From Volvox africanus (lineage: Eukaryota; Chlorophyta; Chlorophyceae; Chlamydomonadales; Volvocaceae), in the NCBI GenBank assembly GCA_030268105.1, contig BSDZ01000086.1, forward strand, positions 1,364,001 through 1,428,000: DNA of 64,000 bases. Direction: 5' to 3'. Position 1 is the stretch's first letter, and every line of letters begins with the position of its first letter. Shown here one piece after another: positions 24,301 to 36,408 of the stretch. The notes beneath the pieces are model-generated. The model saw nothing but the letters and a program-made list of their open reading frames with translations, was not told the origin of the DNA and ran no database searches. The position numbers and the translations under genes are program-made.

Positions 24301-27088
24301 CGGAGGGGGAGGTCGTGGAGGTCCGGGAGGCCGGGCTGAGGCTGCTGGCGAGCCCCAATGTGCGCCTGTGTCGTATGACTGCACCGAACTGCAGGGCTTC
24401 ATCACATCCATTTAGTTAATCTCCTTAGTCGATTCTTCAGCTAAGTCAGGATGTACGTATGTTAAGTGTCGTGCGTGTCGGGAGTGTGGTGAGTGTGACA
24501 GGTGTGATAAGTGTGATGTGTGTGATCCAGAGCACAAACGCCGATGGGTAGCACGGCCATGGAAGCTAAAACTCGACCTTGTGTAGGCGCTTTTTTGAGT
24601 TGAGTGTCGGTTGATGTCGTTTTCTTACGCCCCCATGCAGGGCCAGAAGACGGGCTTCTACGCGGATCAACGCGACAGTCGGGCCTTCCTCGCTGGACTG
24701 GTGCGCGCACAGGCAGCTGCCGGCTCGCCGCCCGCCCTCTTGGACCTGTGCTGCTACAGCGGCGGCTTTGCATTGGCGGCGGCGGCTGCCGGCGCGGCGC
24801 GAGTTGTGGGTCAGTGTGGCACCGACGCGCCGTGAACTCGTGATGCAATGTTTAATGACCTTATCATAGTTTTGTGCATTATTGGTTGTCGGAGCCGTAG
24901 GCAACATACTTGAACGATTCTGCACTCCGTAAACATCTGAATACGGTCACTTCTCAGTGCTGAGACCGACATGGGCCGTTGGATGTTTTTGTTGTGGCGC
25001 TTACTTTGACGCAATCAAAACATTGTCTGTTAAACTGCCAAACATCGCCAATATTGAGCCGCGCACGCGTGCTGCGCTGCTGCCAGGGGTTGACTCATCG
25101 GAACCGGCGGTTAAGCTCGCAACTGCCAATGCCCAGCTCAACGGCCTGTCCGCAACTGCCACTTTCGTTCGGGCCGATATCAGCGACTTCATGAAGGCGG
25201 CAGTAGCGCAAGGGCAACAGTACGACATCGTGGTTCTCGACCCGCCTAAACTGGCTCCGGATCGAAGCACCCTGTCGCGCGCACGCATTAAGTGAGTGAC
25301 TGATAACCTGATCTTTAGTTGGGACGAGCGGACGACTCGTCCCGCTACCCTCCTCCTCCTCTTCTTCCCCCTCCCCCTCACGGTTAGTCCTCGTTCCAGT
25401 ATTAGCACCAGGATTCGTTTTATTCAACTTCCCTTCCCCTCTCCTTCCCCTTCCAATCCACCTCTCCCTCTTCCTCCTCCTCCTCTTCCCCTCCACCTCC
25501 TGCCCTTCCACCTCTTCTTCTTCCTCCTCCTCGGGGCACCTGTGCACGCTGTCCGTTGGCCTCCTTTGTGTCCTCTGACTTGGGGCTGCGGCCCGTAAGT
25601 CGCGCAAGTCGCGATCCCTTATCCCTGTGTTTGACTAGAGAGCGATATATATATATTCACGAGACCCTTTAAATCGATAAAGTTTGGAAGTTGCAGATCC
25701 GAATAGACCCACGCCACAACCACCATCCCGCCGCACTCTCCTTTCGCGGCGCCCAGGTACCTGCGACTTAACGCATTGGCCATGAGGCTGGTGCGACCCG
25801 GCGGACTGCTCATGACATGCTCCTGCAGCGGTGCTATGACGCAGGTGGGGGCTGGAGGGGAGGGAAAGAACAAGGGACCCTGAGGTACTTGAAACCCTAA
25901 TACCCTAGGGTGCATGTGACCCGGGCGCCGGGCTGCGTGTCCAGCAGCAGCTGGCTAGAAAGCTGGGAAGCTGGTATAGAGAGAGTTTGGGAAATGCAAG
26001 GAACGGCAAAAGCGTCGAGTCGGGCCCTATTTGTCGTTGGGCCTAGCACTGCCACGCGCCTGCAAGGTTAGGGCAGCCTGTGTGCAGTACACATCAATCT
26101 CCCGCCCCTGCATTCGTTGTTGTTGTTGAGTACCCGGCAACAGGAGGCTGGGTAAAGCCGTTCCCACTACCGTGAGGTGGTCGTCTGTCTTTGTAGAGTA
26201 TGTGATGCCGATCGTGCCGTCGTACTGTTTCCCCATCCACCACCTCAACAGCCGACAAGTCCGGAGATTCCTGGTCTCCTGTCGGCCCAGGCGTCAAAAG
26301 ACTCCAATCGTACTTCTTCGTACCATACGTTCCCTCACCTTTTTCGACATTTTCCCGCCTCATCATGGACGTGTGTGTATGGCACCCCTGCCACATCCTT
26401 TGCGCCCTCTTTGACAGAGTGGGGATTTCGTGGAAATGGTGGCAGAGGCTTCGCAGCAGGTGGGTCAGCGAGTGCAGGGTCGGGTATCCCCTTGACGGCC
26501 TCTTGACGGCGCAAGCATCACAGGACATGCGGCGTCCGTACAGGTTGCGAGGAACCCGACCCACAGACGTTAGCTTATTTATGCTTTTGGATGGTTTGGT
26601 CATCTGTAACCTCTTGCAAACTGCCGAAGCCAGCAAATTTTGTTGCAACACACTGCTGTTACTTTCGGATCTTTCGGTTCGGATCTTCGGGTTTCAGATG
26701 GTCACCCCCGCTCCCATTTCGAGTCCATAAAGGGGCCGGTTTCCAGGTTTTTTGCATGCTTCCTCTTCGTACATTCCGTGATTCCCGTGGCCTTCGATCC
26801 CTTTGCCCACCTATGGCCTGACCTGACCCCTGCTCAAATGTGCCGTATACCGCCCACCTGGGCTTTAGGTCCCTTAGGAGGTATTGAGTACCTTACCAAC
26901 GGTCTTACCGTTTTCTATTTGTTCTGTTCGTATTCCTAGCTGCTTGATTTCTGCTCGTTCTGCTTGAATCGCAGGTTGGCCGGCAAGCGGCACTGTTGCG
27001 TGAGGCGGGTGCAGCGCCGGATCACGTCCTGAACCCCGCGTACCCAGAAGGGGAGTACCTTACCAACTTGACTTTGCGGCTGCTGTAA
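21327..27088 (+). CDS. RlmI-type rRNA (cytosine-5) methyltransferase, probably organellar
   Basis: SAM-dependent enzyme of the bacterial RlmI family, which makes m5C1962 in 23S rRNA. Exons: 21327-22066, 22476-22616, 23722-23817, 24152-24359, 24641-24809, 25087-25291, 25757-25844, 26418-26459, 26975-27088, giving 600 aa with all phases consistent. An N-terminal extension of about 190 residues starts Arg/Ala-rich with few acids (organelle presequence likely) and continues as Ser/Thr/Gln low complexity. A PUA-like segment follows ([33 protein letters not shown]), then [20 protein letters not shown]. The catalytic domain holds [20 protein letters not shown] motif [38 protein letters not shown] and the Cys motif [11 protein letters not shown], ending in [19 protein letters not shown]. 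coli RlmI is about 396 aa; the excess is the N-terminus and an acidic Glu/Gly insert in exon 4. Key motifs are intact. Confidence 0.92.
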
Positions 27089-27441
27089 GGGCTTGAGGGA
27101 TGTACGCGTATGACGCGGGGGGCACCCAACCGCCGATCGCATGTCGAAATTATGCCGGTGGTATGCTGGTGGGTTTTGGGGCTGCTGAAGTGGAAGCCCA
27201 TTTGGTCCAAGCAGCTCTTGAACCCGTTCCTGCCTTTCTGCTCGGAATCCTGTCAATTTAATATAACGGGCTGGACGTTGCGAGGTAGTGGGCTGCGGTT
27301 CCACGGAACATCTCAACTCTTCAGCTCATTTAAATTTTCAGTCGTCATCACTTCAGCTGCTTTGCCATCGGCGAGTGTGTCGGACGGGTGGCATTAAGCC
27401 GGCCCCATCTCACTCCTAACCGGGATGACTGATCCAATTGA

Positions 27442-27487
27442 CCCAGCCAGCCAGCCAGCCAGCCAGTCCGCCAGCCAGCCAGCCAGT
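27442..27487. repeat. CCAG tetranucleotide repeat
   Basis: About eleven CCAG units with one CCGC/AGTC interruption. Confidence 0.85.
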
Positions 27488-27839
27488 CGTACGAAAGATG
27501 TACAGGATCTGGAATTGCCCGGGGCAGATGTTTTGTATTTAAGACGAAAAGGAAGTATATCAGGGAACTTTTTAGTTTTATGGCCAGGAGCGTACTTAAA
27601 GCCTTGAACTTGTCGTCGCCAGCTGCGGTGCTGCTGTTAACTGGCGCACCCTTCTTATAGGAGGGGGGAGGTATTCTGCTGCGTTTGCAGAACCCGGTCC
27701 CCAGCAGTCCACTTCTCACCCGTGTAAGCGGGAATTTGCCGGAGCAGGCGGACGCAGGCGGAACGAACTCACTCGGTAAGATAGGGAGTCCTCTCCGGAG
27801 TAGTAGCCCTTACCAAGTCCCGCAGGAAACACAATACTC

Positions 27840-27894
27840 CGGGGTCCCAGGGGGGGTCCCAGGGGGGGTCCCAAGGGGGGGTCCCAGGGGGGGT
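27840..27894. repeat. GGGGTCCCA minisatellite
   Basis: Four to five copies of a G-rich GGGGTCCCAGG unit. Each unit is a partial palindrome (GGG/TCCC). Confidence 0.8.
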
Positions 27895-28596
27895 TCATTC
27901 CCGGCTGGGTGTAAGGCGGCACGTGCTTACCCTGCGTCAGCAATAACTGAGGCCGACACCTGACGACGCTTTGTTATGGCACAATGTCCAAAACGAATTA
28001 CAAGAAAATATTTCAGCCCTGTGAGGGGACCGTGCGTCGAACGACAGAGGTGTTCGATTCTGGCGCCGCCTCGTGCTTTCGGCTCATTGCATGCGTGCCC
28101 GCTTCGGGCCAGGGAGGGGGAAAATCCACGTCCATGTTCGCAAAAGCTTCTGCATGGCCTCTCCAGAACACCGTTCATCACTGAGATGGAAGGCCGGTTA
28201 TCGGGCTGGCCCTGCTTGGGTCACATCATTTTGGCCCTCAGCGGTGTTGGACGTAAGTACGGGAGTCCACTCAAACAAGGGCGGCTCCTCATCGGTTTTA
28301 AGTTGCGCAAACTAGTTGTGAAGTGTCAGAAACACGGGAATTTAAAAAGTGTTGGTATCGATTCGTCCGTTCCGGTCGGATATTTGAAATCTTGACAACC
28401 ATCCTGTGAACTTTGTTGATCAGACCATCCATGGTTTAACAATGCTTAATCAAACTTTGGTCATGTGCTTCTTTGCTACGTTTCACGTATCCAGGGAGGG
28501 CCATCAGCGGCAAACGGGCAACTTCAATCCGTCTTCAATACGCTTCGTAACAAAACATAAGTGCTTGTTATACCACGTCGTGGCAAAGCTTTATTG

Positions 28597-30548
28597 ATGT
28601 ATTATCAGATGAGGCATCTGCTTTGTTTGAGCTTCCTACTGGTTTGTGCATTCCGCGATGGCAGCTCAAAGCAGGAGCTGTATTCCGTGCAGGGTATCCC
28701 CCAAAGCGAAGTCCTAAACCGCCAGATCTTGAATGAGGCAGCATTACAGTCTGTCAACAAGGACCTTCGCCAGGATGATTGCGTCAAAAAGTTGGACATC
28801 ATGAGCGTTACACCCTTTACGGTGAGTCGCGAATATCCAATTTGTAGGATGATATCTTCTATGTAAATTGTGTTTGTCATACAAAGTTTGATGTGCGATT
28901 ATTGTGGCCCCGCAATGCGCGATTTGCTCGAGTTCGGAAAGGGTTGCCCGTTTGCGTCTTCAACACGTGATCTCTATTGCCCTGGTGTGCTCTACCTTGC
29001 AAAGTTTTTTCTAAAACTTATAGCCAAGGGTTTGTAATATATGCGAAATTTACTCGTGTTTGTATCTAACTCCTTACTTCGTCCACTACTCGATTCTCGC
29101 CGTCCGACGCAGGCCGTGGCCGAAGCCCACGCCTTGCACATTTACTACGTCTCCCCACAATTCTACATGCGCTATTGCACTTCATGATAACATGTTTAAT
29201 TGTGTGACCTGTTATTTAGTTCTACCGCGGAAGCAACGCTCTTTACTTCCGCGACATGGCCAAACAAGAAACAATCAGCAAGAGCGCTTTTTACGATCCC
29301 AGGGCTACTCCATGGATTCAAGGCGACATGCACGTTTTAAATGCGGTAGGTTAAGAACGCTCCGTGGTATCCATACAGGTTGCTTGAGCGTGCAGCCGTA
29401 GCGATCTATCGAAATCGCAAGGACGCAGGTTCGTTGGAATCAGAGCAGATCTGCCTAGGGTTGGAATCGTACCGTAGCTGGGTACGTTGACCACAAGTCC
29501 AACCAATCTTACCATGTATAACTTTATAACCATACTCAAAATGTATACTTATACCACTATTGCAACGCTCGATCCCGCGGGTTTTCACGGGGTTTTAAGT
29601 AATAACCCAGATGAACACGCAAAATAGTGTGCATAGTACGACGGAACTGGCCATACTCATATATAACCGTGTTTCCTTATCAAACAGGGACGGTTTGATA
29701 ATGATGAGAAGACGGTTTTGTTTGACTTAAACGACTTCGACGAGGCCTTCGTCGCCAACTACCTGTATGACGTCTACCGACTTGCTACATCCATTGTGCT
29801 CGTCGCCCGCAACAACAGCATAGGCGACATCAACGTAAGTCTCTGCACGTTACGCGCACGTACGATTGGATGGGGACAGGGACCCCTGGATGGGGATCTA
29901 TCTACAGTACATCCATCCACGTGGTCGCTAACACAAATACGGGGATAGTTTTCTTGACGATGGCAAAACAATTATTGTCAATCACATACATGGCTGTACG
30001 ACGCCATTCAGGATTAGTTGTGTTCTACATTTCCAAAACCCAAATGTGCAATCTGCATTTTTCGGTATCAGCAGTGTTGAAGCGTCAATTTATTACATAG
30101 TTCGTTCATCCAGCAGCAGGCTGAATTCATTCAGTATTCATTTGTGTTGCACCTCTTGTTGCTGTGTTGCACCATCGACGTATATTATATGGGTTTTAAA
30201 ACCCTAAAACCCTAAAACCGACATATATATATGTGTGTGTAGGATAGGGGGTACATCACCCGTGGCCACTAACCTGGCAGTCCCTACCTTCCCCGGTGTT
30301 TCGGGGCACCCTCATCCAGTCTCCCATGCCGACTTCTCCGAAATCAGTGGTTTTCCCAGGTTCAGCACCCACCACCAGCATCCAGCGGAATCTGCCGAAT
30401 CAACTAAGGCGTCAACTCCGCTACTGGTCAGCTCGCAGGTCACTTATATATATATATATATATATGGGGACGTCCACGGAGACAATTGGGCATACAGGAG
30501 ATTGTGGTGTGGACACGTCGATGGTGCAACACAGCAACAAGAGGTGCA

Positions 30549-30588
<40 letters not shown>

Positions 30589-33500
30589 GTATATACACAT
30601 ATACTTCATACGTTCTATCTCTGTGGCTGATTACTATCTGGCAACTTCGTCCCCCGCCCCTCCGCGCTTCTCTTCACGCATGCGTATGCCATGTACGTAT
30701 GCCAGGCCACAGCGTGCGTTCGGAGCTTCGCCAAGGCTTACAGGGACCAGGTAAATGCATGTATGGCAGCGGGCCGCAGGGAGCGAGGGCGTCTGTGGTA
30801 CGATTGTGTTTGCAAGATCCAGAACTCAAATCTATCTGCAAAATCTTAAGTAGCCTCCTCCCGGTCACTGTAACTTACTTGGCGTGTGATAGTTGCCTAA
30901 TGGATTGAATCCTGCTGGATGTATAGGTGTTTTTTACTTGGATGCATCCCTCCCTCCCTCCTTCCCTCCCTCCCTCCCTCCCTCCCTCCCTCCCTCCCTC
31001 CCTCCCTCCCTCCCTCCCTCCCTCCCTCCCTCCCTCCCTCCCTCCCTCCCTCCCTCCCTCCCTCCCCCCTTCTCTCCCTCCCCCCTTCTCTCCCTCCCTC
31101 CCTCCCTCCCTCCCCCCTCCCCTCCCTCCCTCCCTCCCTACCTACCTACCTACCTCCCCCCCCCCCCCCCCCTTCCCTCCCTCCCTCCCTCCCTCCGGGT
31201 TCAGCTCAAGAATCTCGCTGAGGACCCCGGTGCGAAGCCGTTCGCCGTGGACTACAAACATGCGCAAAGTGACCTGATTAAGAATCTGCTGGAGGACAAA
31301 GACGGCCATGAGGCGATGCGGAAGGTATGCACGCATCTGCGTGCATGTCAACAGTGGGTGGTCGCGTGATGAAGGTCCTGGAGCAGCTCGTCCGCTTGTA
31401 TATAATAATATATTTTACATCAGCGGTATGCAGGGTGGCGCACATTCAATGCATGCATACATGAAGCGCGGGTTCATCAGGGCCTGATAGTGGATGTTCC
31501 TCACATGCTCGGTTGTAGGTAGCTATCATGGTAATTGCTGGTCTGTCGTTAAGTCGCGAGCTGTTTGATTATTAGGGGCAAAACGATACAACATCGGGGT
31601 GGGTGGGAGGTCGAGAGTAGTGAGTGCGGGCGCAGCAACCTTCCTTATCCTTATTCCGGCTGCATATAAACACTCTGCATGTCACGTGCGTTGTAAATGC
31701 CCGCCTTTGCGACAGCGGGGGAGTAAAGGGCCGCCGGCCTTATCCTAGGATTTTGCTTAGGCGAATATGACAAGAGATACAGCAAGGATGCCTAGGCCTG
31801 GAATGCATTTTGGGATGCTGGATACAGTGGATACCCCACACACACGCACGTGCTCTTCTGTTTACTTCCCCATATCGTCATGCACTTGCATGTACCAATC
31901 CTCCACTTGTTTGCATGTGCAGAACATGCTGAAGAAATGGACGGTCATGGACAGGGAGAAAGACCGTCGTTTCTTCGACACCGATCACAACGGAGACTTG
32001 GAGGTTGTCAATTCCACAGAGGGACAGGAAATCGAGCGTGCTATGGTGCAGTACTACACGAACACCGTGACCAGCCGCCTGCGGGGTAACTCCAAGTACT
32101 TTAGGGTCGAGGACATCGCGCTGCGAAAGAATGCGGGAACCGGCTCTCTGGGGACATCCAGGTCAGGCCACCTGCAACATCGATGTATATGTAACGGTGG
32201 AACTCGCAGCCCGGCATCATGCGCTATTGCACCCTGTCTTACATTCTACATACAGGGGCAGGCAGCAGCAGGCTCACCAGGTGCCTCTTCATGCCCAGAT
32301 GAAGCTAGATTCTTCGTGCGTTTGGGGTCACTTGTATGTATGTATGTATGTATGTATGTATGTATGTATGTATGTATGTATGTATGTATGTATGTATGTA
32401 TGTATGTATGTATGTATGTATGTATGTATGTATGTATGTATGTATGTATGTATGTATGTATGTATGTATGTATGTATGTATGTATGTATGTATGTATGTA
32501 TGTATTTCCAGCCAGGCTAGCTAGTTACGTGAGTAGGTCAGGGGTTTCCTTAATGAGGGTTACGTACTGGGGCATCGTTAGTGACTCATTTGAAAAGCAA
32601 TTATGGTTTTAACGCTTACGTTCCACCCGACGGCGTCGGAAAATGGCGTATTTTTTTAATTCGGCGTTGATTAATGATTTTCGATTACCGGTGGCCATCC
32701 TTCTGATGTCCGTGTCCACATACGTACAAGAATACCGCACGCAGGTACTACATACTGATTGCTGGGGAGAGCTCGTCCGACCCCAATGACGACCGCATCC
32801 TGGACGTGAAGCTGCAAGGCAAGCCCGCTATCTACAAGTTCCTCACGAAGGAGCAGCAGGCCGCAGTGGACGACAACGTGGACAACGATGCTGACCGGGT
32901 CATCAGGGCGCACAAAAGCCTGCTAAGCAGGTGTGGGTTGCGTATTGCATGTTGCACACATGCGACTGCTCCCATTTTTACGCTAAATAGTCTGTACTAT
33001 AGTACACGATGTAGCGTTGATGTGAATTTTACCAATATGCTTGTGTGCTATTTAAAGCTCCTTAGGCAATTACGTAAGGGATGGGATGTCTGCGTCTGCG
33101 TCTGTGTCTGTGTGTGTGTGTGTCTGCGTGTGTGTGTCTGTGTGCCTGTGTGGTTTGCTATCTAGGTAAACATGTACACGTCTGTCATTTTGATATGCTG
33201 GATCGCCTCATTTCTCCACCCTGAAGTGAGGGGATGAATCTGGATGCCATAATCCGTTTATGTTCGTACATCAGCTTACGCACCCAGGGAGCTTAAGATT
33301 AATACCACGAAACATATCTCCGAAAGCAACGGATCGATATGCGCATGGATGGAGGACGTGATCGTGTTCGTTACATAGCCTGCAAGTGCAAGATAATATA
33401 TACGCAAGTTCTATTCTTGGAGCTGTCTAAATGCATCTAGTGCTTTGCCCATCCGTCATCTGTCTACCAGCCGACAACCAATGCTCAGACATACCTGATT

Positions 33501-34705
33501 ACACATGCACACGGCAAACACACTCACGCACAGTCAGGGCAAGTCGCCCACAGTGTAACACAATACACACACACACGTGCGCACGCGCAGATCGGATGAC
33601 CATCTGGGCTACATGAATATCGGGGGCCAGAACTTCTCGGTCCGTGAGAGGTCGCCGTACAAGAAGGCACCCAAATTGACGTCCAACATCGATGAGGAGG
33701 TGCTTCAGGCGCTGTCGAAGGATTATGGCGTCATACTTGCGAATGCCCACACGCGCGCGTCAAAGAAGGGGTGAGTAAGCTTTGGGTTTTAGGGTTACAG
33801 CTGCGTTCAGGGCAGGACTTGTAGGAGCTAGCAGTAGAGAGCTACGTACGAGATCGCTTGGCAGCGTATGACCCTCGCTTTAACGCACTGCCCAGCCATG
33901 TGACGCCGGAATTGCTTACGTATATAGCATATGCACCCAGCCAGGCATTTTTAGTTCCAAGCACCCGATAGCGGGACTATGTGTATCACAAATGGATGCA
34001 TGACTGCGTCTTGTGAGTGCGTGAGGCCATGTCATCCAGGCAAGCTAAGTGTAGTATCATGATAATGATTAGGATAACAGGAACAGGATGTCTCATCCTG
34101 TTGTTAACTCGCGAGCTCTTTCTTTGAGCATGAGACATCACAAAGCGCATGTGGGATACCACCCGCCCGCCGCCGGGGAACACCTTACCTACCGACAGCA
34201 CTTATGCCTACCTATTTTGCGATATATATGGCTTATATATTATATTGCTGCTGCTGCTACTCCTGCTACTCCTGCTGCTCCTGCTGCTGCTCCTGTTGCT
34301 TGTTGATGACCGTGATACTTATTACGTACGCATCTTGCCGCTACCTATCCATCCATCCATCCATCCATCCATCTGTGTGCACGTGCATCGCATGCATTGC
34401 CTGTAGTTGCCCATCCACCCTGCTGGCTAAGCTGCCATGCACGCATGCATGTAGACGGTTGCGCAAAGTCGTCCGTCCTCGGGATATTCCATTCATGCTT
34501 CACGCATCCATGCTTGCGCAGAAACGAGGCCCTGCTGGGCGTCCCGCATGCATTTCCACAAATGGTCACCGATTTGACCAAGGGCCAGCGCGGAAAGTTT
34601 GCCGATGAAATTGCAAACGTGTCGCTGTCGTATGCTATTCAGGTAGATCACGACTACGCCCTCTTCCTTAATAGCATGTACATGGGCATTAATCGGCTTT
34701 GCTAA
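28597..34705 (+). CDS. Secreted or endomembrane DUF2252 (COG4320) family protein
   Basis: Exons: 28597-28821, 29220-29345, 29688-29834, 30706-30750, 31205-31324, 31923-32161, 32745-32930, 33591-33770, 34522-34705, giving 483 aa with all phases consistent. A second in-frame ATG at 28609 sits directly before the hydrophobic core RHLLCLSFLLVCAF, a signal peptide. DUF2252 landmarks in order: MSVTPFTFYRGSNALYFRDM, the GDMHVLNAGRF motif (GDxHxxN), VLFDLNDFDEA, FAKAYRDQ, MLKKWTVMDREK, GTGSLGTSRYYILIAGE, ILDVKLQGKPAIYKFL, DHLGYMNIGGQNFSVRERSP, and the final SYAIQVDHDYALF. The biochemical role of the family is unknown. GDxHxxN followed by DxNDFDE resembles aminoglycoside-phosphotransferase-like catalytic motifs, so a kinase-type fold is possible (inference). 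The last exon passes a GTAGAT that I read as coding. Confidence 0.87.
30202..30217. repeat. Short interstitial telomere-type repeat (CCCTAAAA)2
   Basis: Two perfect CCCTAAAA units, flanked by GGGTTTTAAAA on the left and CCG on the right, in an intron of the DUF2252 gene. TTTTAGGG is the Chlamydomonas-type telomere repeat. Confidence 0.6.
30271..30448 (+). repeat. Dispersed repeat family R1, copy in a DUF2252 intron
   Basis: Clearly homologous to 41012-41194 in an intron of pherophorin 1. The shared blocks include CAGTCCCTACCTTCCCC, GGGGCACCCTCATCC and CACCACCAGCATCCAG. No coding capacity is seen. It is followed directly by a TA microsatellite (30444-30465). Confidence 0.75.
30549..30603. repeat. 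(CA)n(TA)n microsatellite
   Basis: A run of CA dinucleotides passes directly into TA dinucleotides, in the same DUF2252 intron. Confidence 0.9.
30949..31196. repeat. About 250-bp pure pyrimidine CCCT/CCTA microsatellite before a splice acceptor
   Basis: CCCT units run almost without break from 30949 to 31140, then CCTA units, a C run and again CCCT. The tract ends 8 bases before the TTCAG acceptor of DUF2252 exon 5 (31205), so it forms that intron's polypyrimidine tract. Confidence 0.9.
32333..32506. repeat. (TGTA)n microsatellite, about 43 uninterrupted units
   Basis: Perfect TGTA repeat in the DUF2252 intron between exons 6 and 7. Open frames through it (Met-Tyr-Val-Cys repeats) are artefacts. 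Confidence 0.95.
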
Positions 34706-36408
34706 GTAATGATTATTTGTTGTATTATTTTAATTATTGTCACTCGTATACGTCCGAGAGGACGTGCGTGCTATGATGATTAATGTACATATGCCGGAAA
34801 TATATACATGACTTGCATGCGGTTTGTTCAGAATTAAGCGGGGGGTGCGCTACGGATGCTTTTATAGCAAAATCCGGGAACGGCAGTTACAGATTACCGA
34901 TTGTGGGTGGTTCGGACATACATGTGCTTTCTTGTTTAGGCCGCTGCTCGAAAGTAGTTCACACGCCGGCGTGCGTCACGGCCGCTCGTTCATGGCAAAT
35001 GAGTTGCTTGGCAGTGGCGGCTATGCTGCGTGGGGGAATAGATAGAATGGCGGCAGGACAGAATGTCACACCATGCCATCAGCAGTCGCTGGATTGTAGC
35101 TACAGCAGTGTTTCTGGATGGTCGGTTGTTATTTAGCTATATTTCCTAGAAGCAAGGAGTGGGACGGCTATATGATGAGGATAATGCCCTTGTACGAGCA
35201 TGTACGGCTGCCAACCGTCAATATCCGACGTACATATATTTGTGTGTCATTCTCTACCCTGGGTGGGTCTTATCCTCGCTGTCTTATCTATAAGCAAGGT
35301 CGCTAGCTTGACGTAATCGGTTTCCTTATGTAAATTTATAATCTCGATATTTAATTCAATGCCTGAATGACAGAAAATGTCTTCATTCATGAGGTATTCT
35401 TCTGCATGGGTAGGTGGGTCATCACCCTCGCAGTTGCACGGCTCTGGGATAGGAAACATGCGTAGGCCGTCTAGGCTATACGACTAGATCGCGACCGGTC
35501 TGACGGACAGCAGCCGTTCCCACTGTCAGGTATTCAAGTGATTATTGGTATGCTGAGTCATTGTAGACGACAGTTTTTGTCTAGACGGTTAGGATACGTG
35601 GTTGTCACTCACATGGACCCGGATTCGTGCCTCGGCAGAGGCATTATGAACACTTGGGTTCTGATACAACTTGCTCTTTTTCGCGACCAGGGTGGACTTG
35701 GCATTTGATGAGGTGTTTTAAGCAATTTATCACCAGAGCAAGCGGTAGCAGTGTAGGGCATCCTTGGGGGCCGCCATGTCGTCATTGGAGCATGTGATAG
35801 ATACTGGTGATCCTGCAAGGTCTGTGCGGTGCTCCATGTGTTCCTTGACAGGAATTCCCGCTTCCTTTCAAAGGAACAAGACAGCGCTCGCTTACAGTAG
35901 CCCATCCCAGGGGCCATCCCTTGCCATGTGTGTGTGTGTGTGTGTGTGCCCGCATCATAGGTAACTCGCCAAAGCAAAGCTCTGATTTCGAAAGCCAATT
36001 CATTACGCCTATCTGGGAGGTCCGGGAGGTGTGTGTTGGAAATGCTGCTCGCTGATTTCCATGCAGAGTTCCTTGATTATTCCAGAAAGTGGAAATTCCA
36101 GATTCGAACATATTGGCGGCAGTGTTTTTTCAGTAACCAGCTTTCGTTACCCAAAACATATTTTGAAGTTTAGAATCCGTAACCAGGAAAATTGGTCGGG
36201 ACTTGGGCTGGTTACTTGAAATGGATGGTTTGAGGTCCCGGGATGTCTGTGGGAAAGATGACCAAATCTTTAATAATCTTCTGGGCTTAATGGAATGTAA
36301 CGATTGTATTGAGGGGACAGGTATTAGCCCTGATTCAAGAACCCTGTTGAGGCAGGGTGATATTTGTTCATACTCTGAGGCTGCGCAAAAGGTCCCTTAG
36401 CCTTTTTT

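Larger units (their letters stand above)
27089..28596. other. Intergenic region between the RlmI-type and DUF2252 genes
   Basis: No convincing gene. It holds a CCAG tandem repeat (27442-27487), a GGGGTCCCA tandem repeat (27840-27894) and a TGTAA motif at 27910-27914 that could end the RlmI-type transcript. The downstream part must hold the promoter of the DUF2252 gene. Confidence 0.6.

Noticed and set aside
29113..29188. Exon-like segment AVAEAHALHIYYVSPQF between DUF2252 exons 1 and 2
   Set aside because: It has an acceptor but no donor before a stop, and direct joining of exon 1 to 29220 restores the conserved TPFTFYRGSN motif.
29405..29500. tRNA-like words (GGTACGATTCC) on the minus strand
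   Set aside because: No acceptor stem or anticodon arm can be drawn.
30751..30848. Extension of DUF2252 exon 4 past 30750
   Set aside because: It ends in a stop, while the CAG|GTAAAT donor gives an in-frame join (AYRDQ|LKNLAED) that fits the family.
30893..31369. Pro/Ser-rich ORFs over the CCCT repeat
   Set aside because: They translate a simple repeat in an intron; the real exon is 31205-31324.
31767..32612. 281-codon plus ORF ending in repeated Met-Tyr-Val-Cys
   Set aside because: Only 31923-32161 is DUF2252 exon 6; the rest is intron, including the TGTA microsatellite.
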